Made by a program: the position numbers and the translations under genes
Source: Mesotaenium endlicherianum
Taxonomy: Eukaryota > Streptophyta > Zygnematophyceae > Zygnematales > Mesotaeniaceae
Direction: 5' to 3'
DNA length: 64,000 nt
Assembly: GCA_009602735.1 (NCBI GenBank)
Contig: WELA01005155.1
Location: 155,765 to 219,764 of the forward strand
The notes under the pieces: model-generated
Told to the model about the DNA's origin: nothing
Database searches by the model: none
The model's input: only the letters and a program-made list of their open reading frames with translations
Shown here: positions 23,555 to 35,856 of the stretch, one piece after another
Layout: the number at the start of each line of letters is the position of its first letter
Numbering within the stretch: position 1 is the stretch's first letter

Positions 23555-24497
23555 TGTTACGTTTCTGCTTTTCGAGAGGATCTTTCCTCGGTATTCAAGG
23601 AATATTTAATTCAAGTGGAAGGAAAATCTGTATAATTGTGCCAATCGACGAATACTCGAAAGAGCGAAAATGTAAACTAACGTAAAATGTGTGCTTGTGA
23701 GAGTTGCACTCACAATGACTCTACAGGTATTTATACCTGCACAACATGAGGCACTGGAGTGCTTCGAGTCACCACCTAGGGCACTGGTTCATGTTCAACG
23801 AAAACGGTCGAAGGGACGTATCCCATTCGGCCGAATGCTCGAAACGCGCCGTTTGGCGGTTTGGAGACTTTTCAATGGTTTTCAGAAAACCGATTCGCGC
23901 CAAACGGGCGTTTTCGCGTTCTCGCGACTTTTCGAAAAGTCGCGACTGTTCGCGGAGTCGCGTTCAAATCATTACGTCATGAACCAGGAGGTACGAATAA
24001 CTACTTGGCCAATCGGTATAGGTGTGAACGTTCTAAACGACAAGGCGCGGGTTCGAATCCGCGTCGATGCAAAGCGGCTTTGCATATTTCGTTTTGTTTG
24101 TCTTTACGACGGTTTGTTCGTATCTTGATACGACGGTTTGTTCGTATTAACGACTGGTCGTAAATTCAAAATCTGTGCTTGTGCATTGTCGAAATAATGA
24201 CAATCAAATCAACTTAATCAATCAATGATTTAATAAGTTATCATCTCATAATTAATCAAAGTAACTTTATGAATAATTATCCCGTACTTTTGCGAAGTAG
24301 TCGAGTTACGTTACGACGCTTTTTGCAATAGTATCTTGGTCGTTTCGCCAATCGACCAGGAATTAATCGGCACACACGTGTGGCGAATAATTGAATATGA
24401 TGCAATCATTTATCAAATAATATGATAAATAGTATAACGTACTTTAGGTAATTGGGAAAACGTCCCGAATACGCCTAAAATAGCTCGGATCGTTACA
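23555..24497. mobile_element. 943-bp solo LTR or short non-autonomous LTR unit
   Basis: Starts TGTTACG and ends CGTTACA, an imperfect inverted pair with TG and CA termini. It interrupts the B sequence at the place where A reads GGATTAC-TGACT. TGACT follows on the right (24498-24502) and GAACT precedes on the left (23550-23554), a worn 5-bp duplication. The interior has palindromic runs near 23845-23965, such as CGACTTTTCGAAAAGTCG, and a tRNA-like segment. No protein coding is seen. Confidence 0.65.
23999..24071 (+). other. tRNA-like segment with Pol III box motifs
   Basis: TGGCCAATCGG resembles an A box and GGGTTCGAATCC is a good B box / T-loop, 45 bp later. The middle reads TTCTAAA followed by CGACA, with an imperfect partner TGT..CG on the 5' side. 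The acceptor stem does not pair and the T stem is one base off, so it is not a functional tRNA by eye. It could be a worn tRNA or a Pol III-type element inside the solo unit. Confidence 0.3.
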
Positions 24498-24502
24498 TGA
24501 CT

Positions 24503-25690
24503 GTTGCTGTCTTTTAAAGGCTGATCCTTTCTCTTGACCTTTGGAAGGTGCTTTTTAGGACACTGCTCTCTGCAGTGACCCAACTCGTGGCAATGGAAGC
24601 AAACAGATTTTGCTGAGGCTGGTCTCGGCTTAGTCCTACCACCACCTCTTCCATAGCCACCTTGGGTTTCTCATAATTCTTTTCAGCAGACTGACATGAG
24701 ACCTCGGACTTCAAGCCATACCTGAAGTATGCTATTTTACACCGTTTAGACAATTATGGCTGCTTCATCATGTTCTCCTAGAACTTCTGGTCAAATTCAG
24801 AAACTGAAGTGGTCTGCTTCAGTGTCAAGGAGATCATCGTAGATAGCTTTCTCCTGCTCATTGATAACATCAAACCTCTCATGCACCTTCTCAACAAACT
24901 CTACCCAAGTAGGGTCACCGAGTTGTTGAGCCTTACGCTCTCCTTTCCAATACAGCCACCAGTCTGCTGCACTGCCTTTCAGTAGAGCACCAATGAGCCT
25001 GACTTTCTTGTTGTCCTGCAGTTCTGGGTAGTTCTCCAGCCACTGCTCAACATCAACGAGAAACTTGATCAAGTAGTGCTTGTTGTTTCCCTCAGGGTCA
25101 TAGTCCTGAGGAGGTTTTGGCTTTGGCTTACTCGTTCCTCTGCCACCACCACCAGTGGTTTGAGAACCCAGTTGATCTCTGTCACGTAGCAATGCCATCA
25201 TGATCTTTTTACATGCTCGCCATTTGATTGCATTTGCACAAATAATGCTCTCAGATCTACATTCTGAGGTGGTAGCCCAGCAAACACAGTAGCAACAACA
25301 TTAGCTCGATTAGTAGCAGCTTTGGTATTCTCGATTGCTGCCGCTCCGGCTATGCCTGTTGCACTCAGTTGTCTGCGAATCTGAGAGAGAGGTACAACAG
25401 TAGATACAGCAGGATGTTGGTTTTGGGAAATGGCCCTTTCTGCCATTTGCTCCTCCACTGTCCTTTCCTCAGGACTCTTCCTGTTTACTGCTTCTTCTAC
25501 CTGTCTTGCTATCCTCAGCAAACTCAGCTGCTACCGCAGCAAGAGCTGCTGCTTCCTCTGCAACTTCTCTAGCTCCTGCATCATGCAACGTTTCTAAGTA
25601 GGTACGGGGTCCAAAGACGCGGCTTTCGTCCTGCCCTTCCTCAATGTTATCATTGTCCTCACTCTCGATTTCATGAGAGTCGCTAGCTTG
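24503..25690 (-). pseudogene. Element B gag remnant
   Basis: Minus-strand match to element A gag: WLENYPELQ and KGSAADWWLYWKG recur near 25040-24940, and the GGGGRGTSKPKPKPP segment precedes them. Only parts of the knuckle region remain near 24600-24520. Broken in several places. Confidence 0.7.
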
Positions 25691-25740
25691 AGTCCTAATT
25701 TACCATACAAAACGAGTGTGATAACTAGCTCCGATATTAC

Positions 25741-26460
25741 TGAAATGAATAAACTTACTAATAGGGGATTAACAATTAATAAAAGATCTTTATATCAGCA
25801 AGTAATCTTTATGGATTTCGTGTTGACTGATTTAACAACAAAGGACAATATACTAGCAGTAAGCAATACTCATAAGTCAAATGCAAGTAAACGAGCATCA
25901 ATCATGCAATAAGTAAACTCATACATAAGCAAGGTTAGAAGACAGTTCGCATCAACGGCTTCTCGCCTTGGATTCAGACATCTCTGAGTAAGCGATACAA
26001 GAGAGTTGGCCTCGTTTCCAAACGCCGAACTTGAGAGCAATACCTAGCATATGTACATGGAATGAGTCTACTGTTCAACGGTAAGTGCAGTGGCACCGCC
26101 TACCGGGAGTTAACCACGTTGGTAGGACCTCGGCTAACCAAAATCACAGCCATCTTCCATCATCTTGAATCGCCATCCACCCTAAGGGTGTCATTTGGCC
26201 ACTCATCTAGCACACCACACTTAGATGCATAACTAGGCAGTTCGCTGCTACCGAGTACGGCAGTCAGTTGATTGTCAAAGAATATGTCAGGGAGCTGACC
26301 CACGTCAACAGGCTGACCTAATTGACTTTAGCTCGCTGCTCTCGGCTGAGTCATTAAAATCCTAGCAAAATTAATCTTAATTAAAGTTCAGCAGGCTGAA
26401 CTTATTTAACTATTATATTTAGATGAATATTATATCTACTCAATATACTGATTCATTATA
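25741..26460 (-). repeat. Element B 5' LTR
   Basis: 720 bp, A-family sequence, starting TGAAATGAATAAACTTAC and ending GATTCATTATA, with GCTCCGATATTAC (a worn initiator-Met primer site) just to its left and AACTT just to its right. Confidence 0.85.
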
Positions 26461-26592
26461 AACTTCCAGGTACCTGATTCTCCTCTTTGCTACAATCAAT
26501 CCAGTCTGCAGGTTAGTCTGTCTATCTTTGTGTTGTTGCTTTCTATGCAACCTTGTACTTTCTTCAATTTGCTTTGTGAGGGACTGTCTGCT
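26461..26592 (-). pseudogene. Upstream part of the interrupted minus-strand gene
   Basis: Right of element B the minus strand stays open from 26592 down to the AACTT duplication. It encodes a basic, glutamine-rich helical stretch (STRLHRKQQHKDRQ, then VAKRRIRYLE) that runs in register into 13570-13597 and then 5098. Probably a coiled-coil N-terminal part. The family is not recognised. Confidence 0.45.
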
Positions 26593-27112
26593 CTAATTTA
26601 CTCACACTTCAAGATTTCTTAGCTGGGGTAGATGATCGAGGCAGTCCTGTCTTAGTTGAAAAAAATCTGCTCCTAGGACCTTTGGCTTGGTCTGGATTGT
26701 TTGCTGGGCCAAGGGTCAAAAGTGTCTGAGGATGCTGATGCCACTTTCCTGCTTTGGAGTTGGGTCAATGCAGGTGTCACAAGAGCACCTATGGCTGGTA
26801 GAGATGTTAAATTTCCATGGAGTAGGCTACATATGTGCAATATTGAAGCCAAGCTAGGTGGTATACAAATTATCTATGGCATAGCTCAGTGGAAAGTACA
26901 AGCTGTAATTAGACATGAAGGAGCCTAATGTGCAAATGAAAAAGACCTTGTAATTTCCTACATTTTCGTTTAAGTATCCAGGATGGTAGGTACAAAAGGT
27001 GTACAGGGCCACCCAATAAGATTATGGATCATCCAGATGCTTATCCTGATTATTTTTTGTGACTTTTTAAATGTGAAATATGTTCAAAAGTGGTCAAAAT
27101 GTAAACTTTCTT
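26593..27112. other. Unassigned sequence right of element B
   Basis: No convincing exon on either strand. One plus-strand frame (26701-26928) is open but has no recognisable content. Confidence 0.35.
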
Positions 27113-28830
27113 TGTTCCTCATATTCATCATAGGCTCAGTAAGATGTGGATGCAATTTGACTCAATTTGAGCATGTGTGCAATCAATGGGGCCCTCCACA
27201 TTAGCCTTCAAAAAATAGTGATGCATTTCATGCATGCCCTTCTCTCGACAAATTTGAGACAATCATTAAAATTGGCACAAATGTTGACACATTAGTCTGA
27301 TGGCTCTAAGAATTGAACCACATAGTTCTTAAGGTAATACCTGCCCATGAAAGCAAGAAAAAAAGCATACATACAAAATATCCAAAAGCTGTGGACCAAC
27401 CTGTGTCAGGCGTGCGAACATTGGCACCTGGCAAAATTTGCTTGTATGTAGATACTACAGGATTTGTCAAAATATAAGTTTTTTTATTCCCATGTTTATG
27501 AAAGAGTCATGAAGGGGTGTGTGAAATCTTGGTCAATTTGGACATGTATGGAAGATATGGTGCCCTGCACAGTGACAAGGAAAATTTGTCACATTGTACA
27601 AATGCCTAGTTATTGACAAATTTGAGGCACCTACTAAAATTGGCACACATATTCACACACAAGTCTGATGACTCCGAAAATTGAACCACATACTCCTGAA
27701 GGTAATACTTGCCCATGAAAACCAAAAATGACACTTCCTACAAAATGTCTAAAACCGGTGGACCAACCCTGTTTCAGGTTTGCAAACATCGACACCTGGT
27801 AATGTTTGCACGGGTGTAACTACTGCAGGAGTTGCCATTAGATAGCTTTTTTTCATTCTACATGTCCATCATAGGGCCATGAAGGAGTGTGTGAATTTTT
27901 AATTTGGACATGTGTGGAAGCTATGGTGCTCCACACAGTGATAAGAACGAATTGTCAAACAATGCACAAATGCTCGGTTATCGACAGATTTGAGGCACCC
28001 ACTAAAACTGGCACACATATTCACGCACAAGTCTGATGGCTCAAAAAATTGAACTACATACTCCTTGAAGGTAATACCTGCCCATGAAAACCAAAACATG
28101 ACACTTTCTACAAAATGTTCGAAAGTTGTGGACCAGCCCTGTTTCAGGCGTGCGAACATCGACACTTGGCAATGTTTGCACGTGTAGTGAACCAGATAGA
28201 TAAAGTACTTAGTGAAATATAATACTTTATCTATTCAAGACAAGGATCTTTGAACACAAGTGGTAGCTTCTTGAAAGAGAGATGGCTTCTTGAAAGTTAA
28301 TGTATTTCTGGAATTTGGCAAGTACAAGAGTGATTCTCCAATGTCTTTCTATATTCTATCTCTTGTTTATATACTTGCTACATAAGTAATTTCTAGGAAG
28401 GCACCCAACACATCCCAAACCTTGCCACCTCTTTCTAGAAGAATGTACACATGTCCTTTTGACCTAAAAATGGCACATTTGACTTTTGCCACATGGAGTT
28501 CTTCTAGGTCCTTCCTCTAACTTCGAAAATGCCTTGGAAGGTTCAAAGGACATGAACCAAGTCACTAGAGTATTTATTCACACTTGAGTCCACACAGTAC
28601 TACTCCAAATATATTCAAAAGCATTAAAATATATGCAAACTAATATATTATAACTCAAATCACTACAGCACGTGTGTAACTACTACAGGAATAGTCAGAA
28701 TATAATTTTTTTTATTCCACATGGTCATCATAGGGTCATAAAGGGGTGAGTAAAATCTCAGTCAATATGGACATGTGTGGAAGCTATGGTGTGCTGCACA
28801 GTGACATGCAAAATTTGTGACAAATAGTGT
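27113..28830. repeat. About 370-bp tandem repeat, three copies plus a partial fourth
   Basis: Recurring landmarks: a T-run followed by a CATCATAGGG-like word near 27125, 27490, 27865 and 28725; TGTGTGGAAGCTATGGTG-like words after each; and TGAAGGTAATACCTGCCCATGAAA near 27330, 27695 and 28065. Spacing is about 365-375 bp once the 490-bp solo LTR insertion is discounted. Copies are diverged by eye. No coding content. Confidence 0.7.
28183..28667. mobile_element. Solo LTR of the G family
   Basis: 485 bp from TGTAGTGA to TCACTACA (perfect 8-bp inverted ends), with the 5-bp duplication GCACG at 28178-28182 and 28668-28672. It matches the LTRs at 48157 and 53719 along its length except for a short absent stretch. 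It interrupts the tandem repeat. Solo LTRs arise by LTR-LTR recombination. Confidence 0.88.
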
Positions 28831-29826
28831 GTTTTGACTATCGTGACCAAATATACATATTTCACTGAAAACTAAATATCTCACAATAGGCTGAATTCTT
28901 GGAAAGGGTGGACAAGAAGCATATACACCTAAAAACAAAAGTTTAGACATTTCTGACAAATCCACTAGAAATGACGCCAAAAAATACGAAAATGCTCTTA
29001 AATGTCCTCAAAAGGACGTTTTGGGTTTCATGTGTTATGGCGCGTAAAGACAATTTTTTAGACCTATGATAGTAACATAGCACACGCTATCTTGTTCAGG
29101 GTGGGTGACTATCACAATTAGAAAATTACTGGAAGTATGGACTTCTAGGCTATGGCTGCGAACTTAGGCACAATTTGCACATATAGGTGTTTAGACAATA
29201 TGAAAGGGGTCTTATACAATACTATGTGAGCATCGCAATTGACTATGACTTAGAATCCAAGTATGTTTGATGAAGCATCATATGACACAAATCGTCATTG
29301 ATGTGAAAAAAAGCCTCAGACAACAAGAAGTGTTATCATGTTCGTGTTTAAGTACTCGTCAGTCTACGCGTACTTTCTTGTTAGTAAGAGGCGCGGTTGA
29401 AAAAGGAGGCTTATGGAAAAATGCGATTTAATCATGTACATATTTATAGATGTAATATCATATATCACAAATTCCACTCTTATCTTCAATTTGTGTTGAC
29501 GGTCGGGAAAGGTGAACTCCACTAGCGCGGCGTCGTTACCGTTGTTCAGCGTCGAACGAGTCAGGCTTAATCAGCGTCATGCTGCTGAACCAGGCGTTAC
29601 GCGGGTTGAATCTTGAAACAATAGCATCGACGTTTGCCATATGCAGCCGAAACGTCCTGCGCCATTTTGGCCTGTTCCCTGAAAGGAACCAGCGTGCAAA
29701 ACCCTGAAGAGGCTACTGCGACATTCGCTCTGTCGAAGAAGTGGCGCAACCCCTCTTGGCAGTCGGGCGGCTCCTGGCGAGCGTAACAAGAGCTTCGAGT
29801 TCAGAAGTTGTTCTTTCTCGGCAGCC
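28831..29826. other. AT-rich sequence, then the RPL27A upstream region
   Basis: 28831-29460 is AT-rich with no coding signal. From about 29470 the composition becomes more balanced, which suits a promoter and 5' UTR. A TATTTATAGATG word lies at 29441-29452. Just before the RPL27A start codon, GTTCTTTCTCGGCAG ends at 29824 and could be either a pyrimidine-rich leader or a 5' UTR intron acceptor. Confidence 0.4.
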
Positions 29827-30267
29827 ATGACGACCCGCTTAAGGAAGAACCGTAAGAAGCGCGGTCATGTCTCTGCCGGGCATGGTCGCGTGGGAAAGCA
29901 TAGAAAGCATCCTGGAGGTCGTGGTAATGCTGGAGGTCAGCACCACCACAGGATTATGATGGATAAGTACCATCCTGGTTTCTTTGGAAAGGTTGGTATG
30001 AGGTTTTTCCATAAGACCATGAATCAGTTTCACTGCCCTATCGTGAACCTTGATAAGCTTTGGTCTCTATTGCCTGAGGAGGTGAAAGGAAAGGTGTCGG
30101 GAGAGGGGGCTGCACCAGTGCTGGATGTGACGAAGTATGGCTACTTCAAGGTCTTAGGGAAAGGCCAGCTGCCAGAGCAGCCATTGGTGGTAAAGGCCAA
30201 GTTCTTCAGCAAGTTGGCTGAGAAGAAGATCAAGGAAGCAGGAGGTGCAGTTGTATTGACAGCTTAG
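29827..30267 (+). CDS. RPL27A: 60S ribosomal protein L27a (uL15)
   Basis: A single 146-codon open frame, ATG at 29827 and TAG at 30265. It is the cytosolic large-subunit protein uL15, which binds 28S rRNA near the E site and helps assemble the 60S subunit. The sequence is recognisable throughout: [20 protein letters not shown] at the start, then [41 protein letters not shown] near residues 69-80, and [14 protein letters not shown] at the end. Length and ending equal the plant form. No intron interrupts the coding part, as in some plant paralogues. The frame is intact, so it is probably functional, but a retrocopy cannot be excluded without the paralogues. A polyadenylation signal lies about 280 bp downstream. 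Confidence 0.96.
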   Translation: MTTRLRKNRKKRGHVSAGHGRVGKHRKHPGGRGNAGGQHHHRIMMDKYHPGFFGKVGMRFFHKTMNQFHCPIVNLDKLWSLLPEEVKGKVSGEGAAPVLDVTKYGYFKVLGKGQLPEQPLVVKAKFFSKLAEKKIKEAGGAVVLTA

Positions 30268-30543
30268 GCGGACGTTTGTACAGAGCATCTACTACTTTAT
30301 CAGTGGTTGGAAAGAGGTTTTAAGGACGCAAATGGTGCACCCCTTTTCATCTTCATAGAGGTATCTGTGGATCATCAGTTGGGGAGAGCAGTTCAAGATG
30401 GGCCTATAGGCTCCTGATGTTACAAGACTTTTATAAGCACCAAGTGTTCTTTCACAGTTGCGTACATGCTCCACATTGAGCTTTTTCCTTATGCTTCACC
30501 AGCAGTCTGAGTCACATAACGGCGCAGATTGACCTGTCCCTGT

Positions 30544-30549
30544 AATAAA
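30544..30549 (+). promoter_or_regulatory. Polyadenylation signal candidate for RPL27A
   Basis: AATAAA 277 bp after the stop codon, in TGTAATAAAGTG. Confidence 0.45.
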
Positions 30550-33086
30550 GTGCTCCGTGAGTGTCATGATGCATCTACCCTCCCACTTCATCATCTGACT
30601 GCAACATGAAATCTGAAGTTATTCTCTGCAACACGGCCCAGATCCCCCCTCCCACTCAAACCCATTACGTATGTTACCTGTGAAGGGTCAACTCTTCACA
30701 TAATCGAATCTGTGATAATAGATTTGGGCGCAAATCCTCAAGTTTTCTGTCAGGGGTGCATGTTTGAATATGGGATCACAAATCTGGGTGCAAAATCTTA
30801 GGTTTTATCAGGGGGTACAAATTGAGCCCCTACATTGAGAATCCAATAGCAGCTTTGTTGACTTGGAGAAGTATTCTTGAACTTAAATACCTTCAAAGAG
30901 TAATCAGTATGTTATCTTCTGCACCATCATGTTACTGTTGCTTGTGAACGTGTCTAGACTTCACGCTTGGAGATACCTAAGTCCGTTTTATCTCCTACAA
31001 GTGTTGACCTAATTTCAGAAGCCCAAATACTTTGTATTGTAGTGTATCAATGGAGGGGCACTATCTTGGAGATGGCTTCATGATGTTGTGAGCTGCATGA
31101 TGTATCAGCTAAAAGATAACATAGTTTTGGACTTCCTACTATTGAATGTCCTCATGAAATAGCCATGTCTCAGAAAATGTAAAGCAGTACTTTGTTTCGT
31201 AGGTGCAGTGTTTGTGCCCTTTAGCTCAACTATGCAACTAGCTTGTTTACCTCAAAGGCTCAGATGACATCTTCGTCCATCTGCATTTTTGGGGTTGTTC
31301 AAATAAAGGTGTGCAGTAAAGACAAGCAATCTTAAAAATGTCATGGAGAACAAAGTACTTACTTCCGTTACATATGGCAACAAACGATTATAAAGCACGA
31401 AAACAACCAACTTCAATCAGTTGCAAAAAGTTGTTTTGGCAGGCTTAAAAAGTAGCTAGTGCTCATCGATCTTTTTTTCAATCAAGCATTTTGGAAAATG
31501 AATATTTTCATGCTCACATTCTTCCCCGACGTGAATATTTTTCTTTTTTAATATGCGCCAGCCATGGTGAATGCCAGTCAATGCAATTCATGATGTACGG
31601 ACAACACTACAGAATTGTTGTTGAGATGATCGTGTGGCCACCTCTGGAGTATTGAACATCTGCAAGCGGTCTTTCTATTGACCTGACCTGTGGTTTGCGC
31701 TTAGGTACTCAACAATGTCAGCCACCGTGGTACGCTTGCGGCTCCTCACTGTTCCCCTGCACACATGCCCATGCCGCATGTGTGCGTCAGAGAGGAGGGG
31801 AGGGAGGCCTCAATCAACTCATGCTAAAGCATAATCCAAGGCAGGGCTCTTCGCACACGCAGCGTGTGACAGCTTGTCACACGACCCAGTGCTGCTGCAG
31901 TAGTACGGAGAGAATGATCCTAGTAGTGCCAAAATGCTTGCCTGACGCTTGCGGAAGTGCATGACACAACAGATAATGGCATCTTAGGAACTTGCTCACG
32001 CTCAATCTTGCGGCTAGATGACCTAATACAGATGACACAATCGCTAAAAAAAGCCGCAAGCTGCTGTTCCAATTTGGGCGGCTGCAAGGCATCATGCCAA
32101 GGAGCCAGCGGACGTGGCACTTGCCAGTGCCAGATCACACACATACTGATGTTCATGTACTGCACTACAGCTCAAACGCCTAGATCATGCCACAATGCAA
32201 TCATGTGACTTATTTATCAAGGAGCCGAAGCCACAGCCAGCAGAGGGCGCCGGAGCCACAGCCGGAGCCGGAGCCGGAGCCCGAGCCGGAGCCAGAGCAG
32301 TGGCGCATCCACATATGGCAAAACTCCCTTCCTAGTGTTTGCTGCCACACTTGCGCGTAACTGGGTCCCAGAGCCAGGCTTCCCCCGCGAGCAGGCAAGC
32401 AGCCGCAAGCTACGCCACCCTCCCGCTGTCGGCACGCCTCTCCACAATGTAATTGACGTTATCAATTAACCCAGACGGGTCGAAGGTCCACGCCAGAGAA
32501 TTAGACATCACTTGCAATCAAGGAGCCTTCCCAGACGCCTCGACACCTGGCCCCCGGTCTGTAGCCCTTGCAGCTGCTGGCTCTCTCCTTCGCTCTCTTC
32601 CTCTCAGCCACTCACGTCTCTTCTCAAGCCCATCTCCACCTCTGCCGTCACAGAATAAGAAACCGCGATACTTTTGACCTTCATTCGTCCAAATGCTACA
32701 GCCGCCCCTGCAGGTGCTCTATCTACACTGACCAAATAAATAAATGCACATACATATGTATATATTATTTTTCCCTCTGTCTCTGCCTACCTCCCCCTTC
32801 ATTCCAGTCCAGCTCTCCACACTCCCCCTTGTCCTAGTTTGCCTCGGCGGTTGTGTCGGGCAGTCCGAAGCCTTTAGGGAAGTAGAGTTGAGAAATCAGT
32901 AGGAGAATATATACGTTAATTGATACGAGCTGACAACGAGCGGACAACGAGCATGTCAAATTGGCGACAAACTGGCCAATTACGGCGCATGCCGATGTGG
33001 AACGCGAGGGGGAACGAACGACGCAAAATGCGACACATGTGCGCGCGCGCGTCAGAGGCGGCCTTGCTCACCCCCTCCAGTGCCAC
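30550..33086. other. Intergenic region between RPL27A and the DUF2064 gene
   Basis: No exon I can support. Composition shifts from AT-rich (to about 31650) to GC-rich (from about 31700). It includes the GGAGCC repeat listed separately. The last part should hold the 3' UTR of the minus-strand gene. Confidence 0.4.
32250..32302. repeat. GGAGCC hexamer repeat
   Basis: About eight imperfect GGAGCC / GGAGCA units in tandem. Confidence 0.7.
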
Positions 33087-35811
33087 TCAGAGCACAAACC
33101 CCGTCTCAGCCATGGCCTCCTCTAGCTGGTGCTTCTCCTCTATCACATCCCTCGCGGTTCTCGCCAGCTCCCTTCCCTTCTGCACCGCAGCGCACTCTAC
33201 CCTGCCGCCAAGTGGCAACTCCCCAGCGCCAAGTGGCACATCCCCAGAGCCAAGTGGAGCATCCCCAACCGCCTCCAACTTTCCCATAAGGCCCCCCTCC
33301 CCAAGCCCTGCCACCTGGAGCAACCCCTGCCCCTGCCCCTGCCCTTGCCTCGGCCCAGGCCCCTCCGTCACGGCAGCACCACCTGTTCCCGGAGGGGCGA
33401 CCGGGCGGCGGCTCAGGCTGCGCGATCTGCTGATCGTGCGTTGCATGCTGATGCTGACATCAGCGTACCAGTGCTCCAGGTCATCGGCTGTGTCGACGTC
33501 CAGCAGCGTCGGCAGGCTCTCTGACGGGGCCACTGAGAGGCCGGCGTCGCACGCCGCCTGCCGGGACCTCGCCAGCACATCGCTCGTGCTCCAGGCTATG
33601 CCCTGATGGCGAGGATGACGGCACAAGAGAGAGGGAGAAGAGGGGGAGAGAAAGAAAGAAGGACAAGGAAGAGAGACAGTCAGGAAGAGCACACATGCAA
33701 GGGGGGCTCCTCGGCACGTTCAGGGATTCCACCCCCTCTCTGGCAGGCGGGTGTGGTGTTGGAGTGAGCACATTGTCTTTTTCAATGTCAAAACTACCAA
33801 GTAACATGTGGTGGTTGGCGCACCTCGAAGAGGGCGGGCAGCGGGCGGGTGAGGCCCAGCAGGTAGTAGCCCCCATCTTGGGCTGGCCCAAACACCACCT
33901 TCGGCGCGTCAAATCGCATTGCAGGCGCACGCGCACGCTCACACACACACACACACATAGCCCGGGGACGCATGTGGGGAGGAGTGAGATGAGGGAGCCC
34001 ATGGGAGAGATGCCCAGCTGGCGAACTGCGCCGCTTTGTGCCCCACTTGCTGCAGACCGAGTGCTGTAATGGATGAGACGTAGAGCAGAAAGGTCTTATG
34101 CGAGCCCAACAAAAGAGCTCAACATTCAATCCTCATGCCATAGCACATCCCCTCAACCCTAAGTCTGACCCTATCACGAACCCAACCAAGAATTTGGACG
34201 CCAAGCCGGACTGTACGCAGGAATAAAAACCCAAGGAGGCCGGAGAAGAAGAGGAAGAGGAGAGACGAGGAAGTGGGAGAAAAAGAAGGAGAGAGACGGG
34301 GGGGAAGCGAGTGAGAGGTAGAGGAAGAGGAAGAGGCAAAGAAGCAGACAAAGCGGGTGAGAGGAAGAGGTAGAGGAAGAGACAAGAGAGAGCGGGAGAA
34401 GAAGCGGAGAGGAAGAGCGAGCGAAAGGGGAGGAAAAGGGGACCGGGGGGGGGGATGGGGTGAGAGTACGTCGTGATGGTCGAGGGCGTGGAAGGATGAC
34501 ATCAGGACGGCTGCGCTGAGGTCGGGGATGTCGGTGCCCACCACCACGGCCTGCCAGCACGGTCCGGGCGGGAAGATTACGAACGATATCATACGAACAC
34601 AAACACAAAGCAATGAGGGAAGGGGGAAGGAGATGCCTTGACCCGCTATCATCAATTCCTAGAGCGCGAGTGAGACCATGCCGGGTGGCATGTGGAAGGA
34701 CGATGCGACACAGCAGGACAAGTGTCAAGCCACAGACACGTCCGTGCAAGTGCACGCCGGTTGGCACTATCCCCGCCCCCTGTCCCTCCCCCTCCCCCTC
34801 CCCCTCCCCCTCCTTCCTACCTCCCCCCTTCTGGCTGGCTTCCACCCTCTTTTCAAGGCCCGCGCCCCCACAAACATTAAAAGTATACTCGAGATGCTGC
34901 AAACATAGACATATGCATACCGTATACATACACATATACGTATACGAGTATATACATGTGTATGACACACCCACATGTATATATCTATGCTCACACACAC
35001 ATTCCATACGAGCACGCACGGCACACGAGGGCAAATGCAACACTTACAAAGAAGGTTAACTAGCATGTATTGATACATACAGCAGAGACACCAAGACACC
35101 GCACAGACGTCCATGCTGGACTGACAGCAGGGGACGCTGATCTGTCGGGCGAGATCTGAGCTGCCCCGTCAGCAACACACACACACACACACTATATACA
35201 CAGACACACAACACACACATATTCACATATATATACGTATACATACAACCATGAATGGGAGGGTAGCGCGAACCGATATGATACGGGTGAATCAACATCC
35301 AAAAGACTTTATTTAACAGGACACCGCACAGAGATCTGCACTGGGCCAACGAGCAGGCGCGCTCATCTGTCGGGGGAAACCTGAGACGCCCCGTCAGCAA
35401 AAACGGAGCCGAATGCCGCCCGCATCCTCGCACCCACGTCGCCCTCCGCCTGCCACCTCAGCCACCAGCCACGCGTGCACGAGCCCCGTCAGCGCAGGGG
35501 GCCTCCTGTCGTCCGCTCGCCATCACCAGGAAAGTCCGTCATCAGCATGCAAGACACGCAAATGGGCGATAGTGCTTTGGTATTTTACACATCTCTTGAA
35601 ACTTTATACGTACGTCATCTTACATTTTTTCTACGCCGCCCCCTCCCCTCCCCCCTCTCCCTCAGGGAGACAAGGAACCAAACAAAAAAACGCACAGGCT
35701 TTTTTTTGGGGGGTTTGGGGGGGGAGACAACCCCGGTTGCTGTGATCGTCGAGCGCGTCACCAAAGTCCAAACCTCCCTCGAGACCACCATATGTGTGCA
35801 CCTATATATAT

Positions 35812-35856
<45 letters not shown>

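Larger units (their letters stand above)
13598..26460 (-). mobile_element. LTR element B: older, rearranged relative of A with nested insertions
   Basis: LTRs at 13598-14334 and 25741-26460 are of the A family, and the 5-bp duplication AACTT flanks both (13593-13597 and 26461-26465). Between them are recognisable A-type pieces in minus orientation (ORF3, pol, gag). They are separated by element C, an unassigned 1.6-kb stretch and a solo LTR-like unit. The LTRs differ from each other clearly more than those of A, so B is older. Heavily broken, with large parts missing. Confidence 0.85.

Noticed and set aside
23999-24071. Functional suppressor tRNA (anticodon CTA)
   Set aside because: The acceptor stem does not pair, the T stem is a base short and the anticodon stem has extra bases. 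Kept only as a tRNA-like segment.
27113-28830. CRISPR-like array
   Set aside because: The repeat unit is about 370 bp and diverged with no spacer structure; it is a eukaryotic tandem repeat.
34119-35114. Several long overlapping minus-strand frames rich in S, L, P and R
   Set aside because: They arise from purine and CT-rich microsatellites in introns of the DUF2064 gene. Only the small exons with family motifs are kept.
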